Source: Lachnospiraceae bacterium AC2029
GTDB lineage: Bacteria > Bacillota > Clostridia > Lachnospirales > Lachnospiraceae
NCBI GenBank assembly: GCA_000703065.1
Contig: JNLK01000001.1
Location: 1,550,001 to 1,614,000, forward strand
DNA length: 64,000 nt
Direction: 5' to 3'
The position numbers and the translations under genes were made by a program. The notes beneath the pieces were generated by a model that did no database searches, had not been told where the DNA came from, and saw nothing but the letters and a program-made list of their open reading frames with translations. Positions 8,596 to 17,495 of this stretch are shown piece by piece (positions within the stretch are counted from its first letter, which is position 1; every line of letters begins with the position of its first letter).

Positions 8596-8613
8596 GTTGA
8601 ATTTAAATTCAAC
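8596..8613. promoter_or_regulatory. TetR operator, perfect 18-bp palindrome
   Basis: GTTGAATTTAAATTCAAC is perfectly self-complementary and lies just upstream of the -35 box. With the site at 8530-8546 it brackets the promoter, suiting repression by the TetR protein encoded in the same operon. Confidence 0.7.
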
Positions 8614-8620
8614 TTTTTTT

Positions 8621-8750
8621 CAGGTCGGTTCCGTCAATCCGGGGACAGGTCTGATCGACCGGGGCGGTCGACCAGGGACGGTTCTGGTTTGATCAGAACC
8701 GTCCCCGGTGAAATGGGAGGGACGGTTCTGATCGAATCAGAACCGTCCCT
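8621..8750. repeat. REP-like palindrome array (units A and B)
   Basis: Unit A (8621-8650, caggtcggttccgtcaa... ending gggacaggt) is followed by two copies of palindrome B (8674-8706 and 8718-8750), which pairs AGGGACGGTTCTG with CAGAACCGTCCC. The same A and B units, and the same flanking TGCAATAC, occur inverted at 55082-55250. It lies between the operon promoter and the stop of the TSCPD gene and may act as its terminator. Confidence 0.75.
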
Positions 8751-8763
8751 GTATTGCACGCCC

Positions 8764-9093
8764 TTATTTTCCTAACTCCTGGTCGATGGCCTGTGCCAGC
8801 TGGTCGGCACAGGAGGTTCCGCGCCCCTGGCAGTCATTACCCCGGAGTACATTTGCGATCTCCGCCGCATCCTTGCCCTCGACCAGTCTTCCGATGGCCT
8901 TCAGGTTTCCGTTGCAGCCCCGGATATATACCAGGTTGTGGATCCTGCCCTCGGAATCCAGATCGAAGTCGATCTGAACGGAGCATACACCCTTCGGAAA
9001 GTACGTTACATGTTTTACATTCTCCTGTACCTTCACCTCCGGAAATGCAAGGTTTTCCGAATCAAAGGTTACCTGTAGTTTCTTCTCATCCAT
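8764..9093 (-). CDS. TSCPD domain protein (TIGR03905-type)
   Basis: 109 aa. FPKGVCSVQIDFDLDSEGRI, then V.YIRGCNGNLKAIGRLVEG and C-terminal CQGRGTSCADQLAQAI give the three conserved cysteine positions of the TSCPD family. The domain also occurs at the C-terminus of some ribonucleotide reductases, where cysteines may bind metal; the stand-alone protein has no established role. It starts 39 bases downstream of the gltS stop and may be the last gene of that transcript. Confidence 0.85.
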   Translation of the reverse strand: MDEKKLQVTFDSENLAFPEVKVQENVKHVTYFPKGVCSVQIDFDLDSEGRIHNLVYIRGCNGNLKAIGRLVEGKDAAEIANVLRGNDCQGRGTSCADQLAQAIDQELGK

Positions 9094-9132
9094 ATAAATC
9101 CTCCTCTATCATAGCCGCTTCGCACGCCACTG

Positions 9133-10320
9133 CTATACCATATTGATAAACATTGTGATCACCAGACTGTTAAGGAAATCCGCAAACATACTGCCCACGA
9201 TGGGAACCAGCAGATACGCCTTCACAGAGGGCCTGTACTTCTCGGTCACCGCCTGCATATTTGCCATGGCGTTGGGGGTCGCTCCCATACCGAAGCCGCA
9301 GATACCGGCGGAAAGCACCGCCGCATCATAATCTCTTCCCATCAGGATAAATACCACGTATCTTGCAAATACGAACATCAGCACTGTCTGCGCTACCAAC
9401 AGTATCACCAGCGGTAACGCCAGTTCCGCCAGCTGCCAGAGCTTCAGCGTGATCATCGCGATTCCCAGGAACAGTGACAGGGCGATCCCGCCCAGGTCGT
9501 TGATCTCTCCCATCTGGATGTGGATCCGCCTGGAATGCTCTCCGATGTTCCTCATAACAGCTGCCACGATCATGGCTCCGATGTAAACCGGAAATGTCAT
9601 GCCGGTCAGGGACAGCAGCCAGGAGATCACGGTTCCCAGTCCCATGGCGATGGCAAGCTGGTAGGTTGCCGCCGCATACTTCCCGGGTTCATGGTGATGC
9701 TTCATCTCCTCTGCCGCCAGCGCTTCTGCATCCTCCGAAATCTCCGTATCCATCAGATTCTTCTTCCTGATCAGGTGCTGTGCCACCGGTCCGCCCATCA
9801 GGGAACCGGCCACAAGTCCGAAGGTTGCCGCAGCCGTGCAGACAGTGGTCGCCCCTGCAAAACCGAAGTCCTCCAGGATCGGACCGAATGCTCCTGCGGT
9901 TCCATGCCCTCCGATCATGGGGATGGAGCCTGTGGAGAGACCCACCTTCAGATCAACGCCGATCAGCTTCGCGATCCCAAGTGCAAGACCGTTCTGGGCA
10001 AAGATCAGTCCGATCACGATGCCGAGAAAGATCAGAAGACTGAGACCTCCCTCCTTCAGGATCTTCACATTTGCCTGAAAACCGACAGAGGTGAAGAACA
10101 CGACCATGCAGATATTCTTTATGGTATCATCATATTCAAATTCAATTCCCGCCGCCGCGTAGAGCACGACCATCAGCAGGGCATAGAGCAGCCCGCCTAC
10201 CACCGGTGCGGGGATACAGAATTTCCGGAGGATCCCCACCTTATTTCGAAGCCAGGTTCCGAACAGCAGGACTACCGTTGCGATCCCGAGGGTCTGGTAC
10301 ATGTCAAATGAATGGCTCAT
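9133..10320 (-). CDS. gltS: Sodium/glutamate symporter GltS
   Basis: 395 aa, about ten to twelve hydrophobic segments. GTWLRNKVGILRKFCIPAPVVGGLLYALL at the N-terminus and the repeated glycine-rich hairpins (STGSIPMIGGHGTAGAFG and GICGFGMGATPNAMANMQAV) are the paired re-entrant signatures of the GltS (ESS) family, which imports glutamate with sodium. The ATG overlaps the stop of the upstream TAXI lipoprotein gene by four bases, so the two are translationally coupled. That pairing is unusual, because GltS normally works alone. Confidence 0.93.
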   Translation of the reverse strand: MSHSFDMYQTLGIATVVLLFGTWLRNKVGILRKFCIPAPVVGGLLYALLMVVLYAAAGIEFEYDDTIKNICMVVFFTSVGFQANVKILKEGGLSLLIFLGIVIGLIFAQNGLALGIAKLIGVDLKVGLSTGSIPMIGGHGTAGAFGPILEDFGFAGATTVCTAAATFGLVAGSLMGGPVAQHLIRKKNLMDTEISEDAEALAAEEMKHHHEPGKYAAATYQLAIAMGLGTVISWLLSLTGMTFPVYIGAMIVAAVMRNIGEHSRRIHIQMGEINDLGGIALSLFLGIAMITLKLWQLAELALPLVILLVAQTVLMFVFARYVVFILMGRDYDAAVLSAGICGFGMGATPNAMANMQAVTEKYRPSVKAYLLVPIVGSMFADFLNSLVITMFINMV

Positions 10321-11354
10321 TTTCCACCTCCCTCTGCATCCTGGCCGCCAAAGACCGTTTCGGAGTCCTTCGACTGTTCCACAGAGACGCTTACTCCCTG
10401 CTCCTGCAGGTACTCTGCAGCCCCCGGATGAAATGGGATCGTGACACCTTCTGTCGCCTCCTTCGGAGTCAATGCCCCGTCCGTGGCAATACTCTGATTC
10501 AACTCACCGGAGTTGGCCAGAATCTTCTCCGTCAGCTTCTTTATCTTTGCGTCATCCAATTGATTCGACGCCACCAGGACCGCACGGACCCCGATGGTTC
10601 GTATCTCCTCCGTCTGTCCGGCGTAGGTCTGTGCCGGGATCGTACACTCCCGATAATGCGGGTACAGATTCATTATGATCCGGCTCTGCTCCTCCAGTGA
10701 AAGGATCCGGATCTCCGTCTCCTTCGCCAGATCCGCAACCGCTCCCGTCGGCACACCGGCCACACAGAAGAATGCATCGATCTCTCCCTTCTTCAGGGCC
10801 TCCGCCGCATCAGTGAAGGAAAGATAGCTTACTTCAATATCCTTCTCGGTCATTCCGCTCATCCGGAGGATCTCCTGCGCGTTCTTCCGCACACCGGATT
10901 CCTGTTCGCCCACGGATACCCTGCGTCCCTTCAGATCTCCCGATGTCCTGATGTCGGAATCCTTCTTCACCACGATCTGCAGAGCTTCCGTATAAAGTGC
11001 GGTCACCGCGCTGTAGTTGGTTCCGTTGGCAAAGGCATCGCCTGAAAATGTCCCTTCTCCCTTATCTGCCGCCGCCAGTTCGTCACTCTGTACGATGGCA
11101 AGGTCCAGGAACCCCTTCTGCAGCAGCCGCAGATTCGCCTTGGATCCGGCCGTGGACTTCAGCTGAAAGGAGAAATCCTCCCCGAGGAGCCCTATCATTT
11201 TCTCCGTATACTGATAATAGGTTCCGCCCTCATCTCCTGTTCCCACACGAAAATCACCGGAACCTCCGCAGCCGGTCATCAGGAATAGCAGGCTGAGCAG
11301 CAGCGCGCAGCATCTGATCCTTCTGTGTTTCTTTCTGTCTCCAAATATGCTCAA
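10317..11354 (-). CDS. TAXI-family solute-binding lipoprotein
   Basis: 345 aa. The lipobox LLFLMTGC marks a lipoprotein. Mature residues begin FRVGTGDEGGTYYQYTEKM, the TAXI signature, followed by the NLRLLQKGFLDLAIVQSDELA and RRVSVGEQESGVR segments of the two-lobed periplasmic fold. Start is TTG at 11354 with GAGGAAGAG just upstream. TAXI proteins normally feed a fused TRAP membrane subunit; none is present here and the next, overlapping gene is GltS. The likely ligand is glutamate or a related dicarboxylate, by inference from the partner. Confidence 0.88.
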   Translation of the reverse strand: MSIFGDRKKHRRIRCCALLLSLLFLMTGCGGSGDFRVGTGDEGGTYYQYTEKMIGLLGEDFSFQLKSTAGSKANLRLLQKGFLDLAIVQSDELAAADKGEGTFSGDAFANGTNYSAVTALYTEALQIVVKKDSDIRTSGDLKGRRVSVGEQESGVRKNAQEILRMSGMTEKDIEVSYLSFTDAAEALKKGEIDAFFCVAGVPTGAVADLAKETEIRILSLEEQSRIIMNLYPHYRECTIPAQTYAGQTEEIRTIGVRAVLVASNQLDDAKIKKLTEKILANSGELNQSIATDGALTPKEATEGVTIPFHPGAAEYLQEQGVSVSVEQSKDSETVFGGQDAEGGGK

Positions 11355-11536
11355 AACTCTTCCTCACTCAGTTTTCTGTAATAACGACACGAAAATGTCG
11401 GTACATTCCGAAGATACAATTTACCACTGATATAACTATAATCCCGATCCTCCAAACAGTAAACATAAATTTCACGATACCCGCACCTGCCAGCTTGGCC
11501 GTTTCGAACGCAGCGTCCGCCCGGCCCCCTTATCGC

Positions 11537-11572
11537 ATAAAAAGACGAAGCCTTCACGGGAAAGGCTTCGTC
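11537..11572 (-). terminator. Rho-independent terminator of the 483-aa gene
   Basis: A perfect 11-bp stem GACGAAGCCTT / AAGGCTTCGTC (11544-11554 with 11562-11572) followed on the minus strand by TTTTTAT. It ends the 11598-13049 gene. Confidence 0.85.
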
Positions 11573-11597
11573 TGTATCATCCTGACAGTTATTTATT

Positions 11598-13049
11598 TTA
11601 CAATTGAGGTGCATCGTGATGTGCGGCCTGTGCAGCCCTGGCCGCCTTATTCTTCTGCTGCTGGGAAAGCATGGTATCCTTCAGGTGTGTCACCTTCTCT
11701 CTCGAAGCGGTTGCCTCGGCTCTCGGATCAAGCTCCTTCATTTTGTGTGCATCCACATATCCCGGTCTCACCTTCTTCACCCGGTGCATCAGTTCTTCAT
11801 TGTTGATACCCTTTCCATGCTTGCAATCTTCATTCACGGTTTTAAGGATCGATCTGCCGAAGTATCCCTTACGTTCTATAATCTCCTCTCCTGCTTCAAC
11901 AACATCCTTAGTTACATATCCTTCAGTCCTTCGATAGAAATGGAGCAGTGTCTCTTCCCCGGAGCGCCCATTCAGAACAATATTCTGAAGCTTCCAGTTA
12001 TTTCCGTCAAGTGAATCCATAAGATACATCGAACGCGCCACGGACCTCACATAATTCTTGCGATTGTCGGGCTGCGGCTTGCCCATTTCCTCTCTGACCT
12101 TATCTTCTTCAGTCAGCTTTGCCTCCAACCGAGGTCTTAACGTATATCTTGCTCTGTTGATGATCGCAGCCTTGCCGTACTCATAAGCGGGCTCCAGCAG
12201 TTCAAGAACATCCAGCGCCGCGTTAATCCGCGGCTGCTCACGTTTCTGCTTATCAGCATTCTCGATCCGGGCATTATTCTCATCGATCTGGGCTCTCTTA
12301 TAATCGATATAGTCTCTTACACTTTTGATACAGCCATGAAGTCTGTCATAGTAATTAACGATCTTTTCGAAGCTGACATTTCTGCCGGAAAGATTCTCCT
12401 TTGCATAATCATCCAACGATTTCAGGTTCTCGAGCATAGCCCTGAACTCAGGTGACCCCTTCTTGAACATGATAAAACTTACACTCTTGATCTTTTCATA
12501 GGAGGCCGTTGCAATCGTTTTCATCTTAGTTTTGCTGAAGGCCTTTTTCTCGATCTCCTCTGCCGCTGCCTTCTCCAGTTTCCCTGCGGTTTTGGAAGCG
12601 GATCTGATATCGCTGTGCTTTGACTTCGGCTTCTCCGCCTTTACCGGACCGTCCTCGGACTTCATGGCCTCTCTTGCGGCTTTCAGCTGCTGTGCCTGCT
12701 TCTGTCTCTCTTCCTGCTTTTTTAATTGCTCTGCCTCAACATTCCGGGACGCCATCTTCTCAAAGCTGTCTCTTAAGTCCTGGGGAATCTTATATGCGGG
12801 ATGAGAAAATGCCTTACGTAAATTCTCAATGACGGCATCACGGTCTTCCTTCTTCCGGCCGTCATATGCCTCCATGGATACCGCCGTAACGTCCAGCTCC
12901 ATAGGATCCGATTCCTTATCCGTACCCAGTGTTTGCAAATAATCATAGAGCTTCCCGAAGAATTCCCGCTCCTCCGGAGAATCCCAGTGCATCTCCGCAC
13001 ACTTCTCGACATAAGCTTCTCTTGTATAGGTATCATTTGTAATCGCCAT
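11598..13049 (-). CDS. Large charged coiled-coil protein of unknown function
   Basis: 483 aa, no signal peptide and no membrane segment. Residues about 100-130 are a Glu/Lys/Gln coiled coil (AEQLKKQEERQKQAQQLKAAREAM); the middle is helical with several YDRLHGCIKSVRDYIDYKR-type stretches, and residues about 310-400 contain KNYVRSVARSMYLMDSLDGNNWKLQNIVL. I recognise no family. It has its own transcript, with a direct-repeat box and promoter upstream and a strong terminator. The same box precedes the kinase-like gene at 17496-19850, so the two probably respond to the same signal. Confidence 0.75.
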   Translation of the reverse strand: MAITNDTYTREAYVEKCAEMHWDSPEEREFFGKLYDYLQTLGTDKESDPMELDVTAVSMEAYDGRKKEDRDAVIENLRKAFSHPAYKIPQDLRDSFEKMASRNVEAEQLKKQEERQKQAQQLKAAREAMKSEDGPVKAEKPKSKHSDIRSASKTAGKLEKAAAEEIEKKAFSKTKMKTIATASYEKIKSVSFIMFKKGSPEFRAMLENLKSLDDYAKENLSGRNVSFEKIVNYYDRLHGCIKSVRDYIDYKRAQIDENNARIENADKQKREQPRINAALDVLELLEPAYEYGKAAIINRARYTLRPRLEAKLTEEDKVREEMGKPQPDNRKNYVRSVARSMYLMDSLDGNNWKLQNIVLNGRSGEETLLHFYRRTEGYVTKDVVEAGEEIIERKGYFGRSILKTVNEDCKHGKGINNEELMHRVKKVRPGYVDAHKMKELDPRAEATASREKVTHLKDTMLSQQQKNKAARAAQAAHHDAPQL

Positions 13050-13133
13050 TTTGGTATCCTTTCCCAGTCTCTTTCAGGCTGTTGCAATACTTTCTCATTT
13101 CCCGAAACTCACGTTCCGTTCATCCATCAATCG

Positions 13134-13168
13134 CATAATATCACACCATTTGTCACAATATCATCACA
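13134..13168 (-). promoter_or_regulatory. Direct-repeat promoter box, copy 1
   Basis: Minus strand: TGTGAT, five bases, TGTGAC, six bases, TGTGATATTAT. The last element supplies an extended -10 (TGATATTAT). Repeat spacing of 11 bp is one helical turn, in the -35 region. It aligns closely with 27741-27775 and well with 19894-19924. Confidence 0.6.
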
Positions 13169-13170
13169 CT

Positions 13171-13216
13171 GACTAAAAACACGGGAAGCACCGTTCATTC
13201 CCGCGCTTCCCGTGTT
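13171..13216 (-). terminator. Rho-independent terminator of the subtilase gene
   Basis: Stem AACACGGGAAGC / GCTTCCCGTGTT (13178-13189 with 13205-13216), followed on the minus strand by TTTTTAG. Confidence 0.85.
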
Positions 13217-13263
13217 ATGCCCTGAGTAAAGGCAAGGACTTTCTTCATACCGGTCCTCCCGGA

Positions 13264-16200
13264 TCAGGGAATATAGTATCCCCTTGCATCGAACCGGTAC
13301 TTCACTCCGTCGATCGTCTGTCGGCTGTTCTTTGCATACCAGCCGGAGTCATCTCCGTACCACCAGCCCCGGGAATCCTTACGCCAGCGCGCCCTGTAGG
13401 GATAGGTGCAGAGGCAGTTCTTTTCATTCAGCCACCAGCCCTGTACGAACTCTCCATGGGCAGCATAGCCGGAAGCCGTGAAGTAGTACCAGCCTCCGTC
13501 GATCTTCTTCCAGCAGGTCTTAAGATAGGACTTTCCGGAGATAGAATACCACCAGCCCTTCGTATCCTGCTTCCAGCCGGCTGCCTGCGCCTTTCCGTCC
13601 CAGGCCCCGTTCGCACCCAGATACCATCCGTTTCGGTATGCGTTGCTCTCCATATATCCTTCCTTATCGAAGAAATACCATTTGCCGTCTATCTTCTGCC
13701 AGCGGTTTTTGGGATACCATCCCTTTGTATCCCCATACCGGTAACCCTTCTTGTCCTTTCTCCAGCTTCCCTGACCGGTATAGGTCTGGGAACCGTCCTT
13801 GTTGAACCATTTTCCGTGAACCCATTCATTCGAATACTGCGGAACGGGTTTTAAATCTTCATACTTGTAATCATCTGCCCTGAATATAAACTTCTTCTCG
13901 TCCATGAATGCGGTTGCGATCACAAAGATCTTCTCAGTCTGCATCAGAGAATGATTATCACGGACCGTAACGGCCACCCCGGTAACCCCTACGATCTTCT
14001 CATTAGCTGCCCGACCCCAGGAAATAAAAGAGGTTTCCCCGTTTCTCAGCAGAAATGTATCCGCGGAATTGTCAGCCGCGGTCGGCCCGATCAGCATAAC
14101 TCCGTCACTGACTGCAACAAGGGTCCCTCCATGCATGGAGCGATCCAGTTCATCCACAACTGAGGCAGTATCTCCGTAAATGATATCAGGGAGCTCCAGT
14201 TCTTTCAGCTCCGGATCCTCCTGAAGCCCGGTTACGACCCACGCCCGATAGTTCAGATCATCAAAGAGATACAGGTTATCTTCCGAGATTGCCACGATCG
14301 GATGGGACATCCCGATCTCTTCATCATCAAATGTGAACACCGACTCACCTGCACCTTCTTCCGGATCATATCGTCTTATCCGTCCGTCCCCGACAAGGTA
14401 CATCCTCTCTCCGTCCGAAACGAGCGTATCATTTATGCTGACACCTTTTGCTTTTGCTCTTAAGGGTTCAGGGTAGAACCCGTTATCTATTTTGTATTTT
14501 ATCACCTCTACCTCGGGCTCTTCGCTGTTAACAGGATACCCATTTACAACGTTCATGCCGGTCCCCTTGGTATACAGCCACCCGTCTTCTGTGACTGCAG
14601 CAGAGATATCCGACAGCGGATTCAAAAACTTAGCGGAGCCTTCCCACTGTTCATTTTCGAGATTAAATAAATAAATATGCTGGTATGCCGGATTCTCCTC
14701 CACCTTAACTTCCTTAGGGATAAAATACAGCCAGTCACCGCGTGTCAGCATAACTCCGTCAGTTTCCAGAGCCGCAAGTCGATCAAAATTGAATGGGTCA
14801 TTTATATTACATGTCTCATAATAATAATCATACATATAGGTACCGATACTATCATTGAACAGTCTGGTGATGCTGTCCGACTTATGACTTCGGGAAGACG
14901 TGAGTTCCGCACGCATTACACCATAGAAGAAATCCTGTTCCATTTCCAGCGTGACCGTAGTATCCGTCCAGGAAACGACGGAGCATGAGATCGCTTCAGA
15001 TCCTGCACCGGCCACCTCCTTTGTCAGTGAGACACTCCCCTGTTCCTCTCCGAAATTCAGGCCGGAAAGAACCACCTTATTTCCGCTATTGCTGATCGAG
15101 CGGATCACCGGGCCGCCGCTGACCGGATCCAGCGGAGTTACGGAAAGGTCCAGGATCCCTCCCGTCTCCGTCTTACCCGAAAGCGACGAAAGACTGCGAA
15201 CGCTCGACCTTACCATAGCCGCCAGGTCTTCCCCTTTTACCTCCGGATTCCGGGATGCGATCAGAGCCGCCGCACCGGACACTGCCGGACAGGCCATGGA
15301 GGTTCCGTCGTAAAAAGCATACGCCACACATTCCGATCCGATTCCCAGCGAATCAAAATAAACCTTTCCCTCAGTTACTCCATTCATAAAGAGAAGGACA
15401 ATTCTGAAGCGGAAATTACTGAGATCCGCTCCTTCCGGGATCGTAAGATCCGCGACAGCCCAATTGTCCCTGTCGACCTCCTTCACCGGGATCGTAGCAG
15501 GAACGGAGTCTCCTTCCGAATCTACACAGGCCGCTGCAACCACAAGGCATCCATCCGGAGCAGCTACGGCAAGCCCCAGATGATCCCCGGCTTCTACACC
15601 CGAACCGCTCATATCTCCGAGTTCAAACTCATAGTTATAACCCTTTCCGTATTCATATTCAAAGCATTCCTGATCCGGATCAAACTCGAACCGTAACACC
15701 TTTGTTCCGGAGAAGCCTATATCCTCACAAATGGAGGCATCTACTCCGGCATCCACCTTCTCCTTGTCCTCATTCAGCTGATATACTTTTATATCCGTCG
15801 ACGTCTCGAAGCCTTCATAGTACTTGTTCTCAACCGCGTCCGGAATATAACTTGCACTGCCTGTATATACCGTGGACAGGATCCCCGAGCCCGGCGCTCC
15901 CATGGTGACAGACTGTCTGCCGTAATTGCTGAAGTCGGAAAGCTCCCCGAAGGCGTTCGTTGATGCAACGGTGATCACATAGGGATTATCAAATACACTT
16001 GCCGCGCTGTAGTTCAGCTGATCTATACATGTTCTTTCGTTTCCGGCAGCCAGGACGGTAAGTATCCCGTATTTCTCTCCAAGGTATCTGACCGCCGTAT
16101 CAAAGGCCCTGCAGTTCTGGGTAAGTCCCCATGAATTACTGGTAATGCGGATCCCCACACCCATTTCATTCGCCCGGTCAACAAACTCCATTCCCCGAAG

Positions 16201-17175
16201 GAGCGAAGCCAGGGATGTGGTCGTATCCACCTCGGACAGCTGTATGGAAATGAGCTTCACATTTGAAGCCACACCGCTGATCCCGTGGTTGTCCCAGGAT
16301 GCACCGATGATCCCCGCACAATGAGTACCATGATCACCGCCCTTAAAATAAACCATCTTCCCGTCATTATTGCTCCACGAAGCATTATATCCGTGCCGGT
16401 CACAGCCCAGAGCTTCCTGCTGCTCAGGAGTAAAGGTATAGGCAACATCCTTAAGATCCGGATGAGAGAAATCGATCGGCATATCAAATACCGCGATCAC
16501 TACGGGATCTCCCTCCATGTTGCTTCCCCCGGCACCAAAGTCCGGAACATGGATCGTCACATCCTCATCACTGAAATGAAGGGCTGCCTCATCTGTATAA
16601 CCCCACTGCAGACCGGTAAGATCCTCTGCAGTAACAACGGTTTCCGGAGGCGCGATCGGCGATCCCGTTGCCTCTGTCCCCTCTGTATCTGCATCCATTC
16701 CAAGACGTTCACGGATCCTCGCAAGATCCTCCTCGGACAGCACACTCGCATCTTCCGCCGACTGTTCCGTTACAATATAATTGGGCTCGGCGAAAACAAC
16801 GCTGCCGTCCTCCGCCAGCTCACGAAGGATCTCCTCCGTTGTCATATCATCGCGCCGGATCAGCGTGATGCTGACATTTTCCGTCTCCGGCGACACCTCC
16901 AAAGCCCCGTCGACAGAAGCGGCATCACTGTCCACCTCCATCAGCTCAACGGTTTCATCGGAAACCACTTCATTCTTCTTCTCCGCTGCGATCCCCGCTA
17001 CGACCACACCCTCTTCATACTCGCCGGCCGAAAGCATCTCAGGTATCGACTCGTACCAGGGCGCCGCCTCCTCATTTGCAGCCGTCACCGCAGCAAAGGA
17101 CGGCGCTCCACATTGTAACGTCAGCGCCAGTCCAAGCAGGATTCCCGTCAGTTTTCTGAATCTTCTTCCGATCAT
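13264..17175 (-). CDS. Giant secreted subtilisin-like protease with wall-binding repeats
   Basis: 1303 aa from ATG 17175 (GGGGGA Shine-Dalgarno). Signal peptide 1-28; propeptide about 29-140 with an I9-like SVVFAEPNYIV end. Peptidase S8 catalytic residues are Asp231 (FDMPIDFSHPDL), His282 (GGDHGTHCAG), Asn379 (AAGNE) and Ser626 (DGTSMACPAVSG). About 170 residues lie between Asn and Ser, more than usual, and look like an inserted beta-sandwich. An IPT/TIG-like strand set (VIRSISNSGNKVVLSGLNFG) and a propeller-like stretch follow. The final 190 residues are aromatic wall-binding repeats (WYPKNRWQKIDGKWYFF). It is presumably anchored at the wall and processes surface or host proteins. It is transcribed alone, between a long hairpin and a terminator. 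Confidence 0.92.
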   Translation of the reverse strand: MIGRRFRKLTGILLGLALTLQCGAPSFAAVTAANEEAAPWYESIPEMLSAGEYEEGVVVAGIAAEKKNEVVSDETVELMEVDSDAASVDGALEVSPETENVSITLIRRDDMTTEEILRELAEDGSVVFAEPNYIVTEQSAEDASVLSEEDLARIRERLGMDADTEGTEATGSPIAPPETVVTAEDLTGLQWGYTDEAALHFSDEDVTIHVPDFGAGGSNMEGDPVVIAVFDMPIDFSHPDLKDVAYTFTPEQQEALGCDRHGYNASWSNNDGKMVYFKGGDHGTHCAGIIGASWDNHGISGVASNVKLISIQLSEVDTTTSLASLLRGMEFVDRANEMGVGIRITSNSWGLTQNCRAFDTAVRYLGEKYGILTVLAAGNERTCIDQLNYSAASVFDNPYVITVASTNAFGELSDFSNYGRQSVTMGAPGSGILSTVYTGSASYIPDAVENKYYEGFETSTDIKVYQLNEDKEKVDAGVDASICEDIGFSGTKVLRFEFDPDQECFEYEYGKGYNYEFELGDMSGSGVEAGDHLGLAVAAPDGCLVVAAACVDSEGDSVPATIPVKEVDRDNWAVADLTIPEGADLSNFRFRIVLLFMNGVTEGKVYFDSLGIGSECVAYAFYDGTSMACPAVSGAAALIASRNPEVKGEDLAAMVRSSVRSLSSLSGKTETGGILDLSVTPLDPVSGGPVIRSISNSGNKVVLSGLNFGEEQGSVSLTKEVAGAGSEAISCSVVSWTDTTVTLEMEQDFFYGVMRAELTSSRSHKSDSITRLFNDSIGTYMYDYYYETCNINDPFNFDRLAALETDGVMLTRGDWLYFIPKEVKVEENPAYQHIYLFNLENEQWEGSAKFLNPLSDISAAVTEDGWLYTKGTGMNVVNGYPVNSEEPEVEVIKYKIDNGFYPEPLRAKAKGVSINDTLVSDGERMYLVGDGRIRRYDPEEGAGESVFTFDDEEIGMSHPIVAISEDNLYLFDDLNYRAWVVTGLQEDPELKELELPDIIYGDTASVVDELDRSMHGGTLVAVSDGVMLIGPTAADNSADTFLLRNGETSFISWGRAANEKIVGVTGVAVTVRDNHSLMQTEKIFVIATAFMDEKKFIFRADDYKYEDLKPVPQYSNEWVHGKWFNKDGSQTYTGQGSWRKDKKGYRYGDTKGWYPKNRWQKIDGKWYFFDKEGYMESNAYRNGWYLGANGAWDGKAQAAGWKQDTKGWWYSISGKSYLKTCWKKIDGGWYYFTASGYAAHGEFVQGWWLNEKNCLCTYPYRARWRKDSRGWWYGDDSGWYAKNSRQTIDGVKYRFDARGYYIP

Positions 17176-17416
17176 TCTGTTCCCCCATTTCCCTGAGTAA
17201 CCCAAATCTCAAAAACCTCTGATGATGCCGGGGCGAAAGTCATTTTGCCCCAACTGATGTCAGTATATCACAGACCTCCGTCTATTACAGTGTGAAAAAT
17301 GAAAAATACTCTCACGAATATCAGGAAAATCGGTTCAGGGTCCTGCTCCCGGCCAGGGTGCAGGAAAAGGGCACACAGTTAAGAAGGGCCCGTCCAAGTA
17401 GTCGAATTACCATCAA

Positions 17417-17486
17417 TTCACGTAAACAAAAACACTTGCAGTCTGGCGTACATGTACGCGGCTGCAAGTGTTTTTGTTTACGTGAA
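17417..17486. repeat. 25-bp perfect inverted repeat, probable terminator
   Basis: Positions 17417-17441 and 17462-17486 are perfectly complementary, and the loop itself contains the palindrome GCGTACATGTACGC. On the minus strand it follows the stop of the kinase-like gene (17496) and contains a TTTTTGTTT run, so it can end that transcript. The rest of the 17176-17495 gap holds a possible extended -10 (TGATATACT near 17262-17272) for the subtilase and no gene. Confidence 0.7.
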
Positions 17487-17495
17487 CACTTATAA

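Noticed and set aside
11351-11614. 87-codon minus-strand frame
   Set aside because: Overlaps the 3' end and terminator of the 483-aa gene; no start signal.
13134-13168. VirR- or LytTR-type box
   Set aside because: Those regulators use differently spaced and different repeats; the 11-bp period and TGTGAY sequence do not fit.
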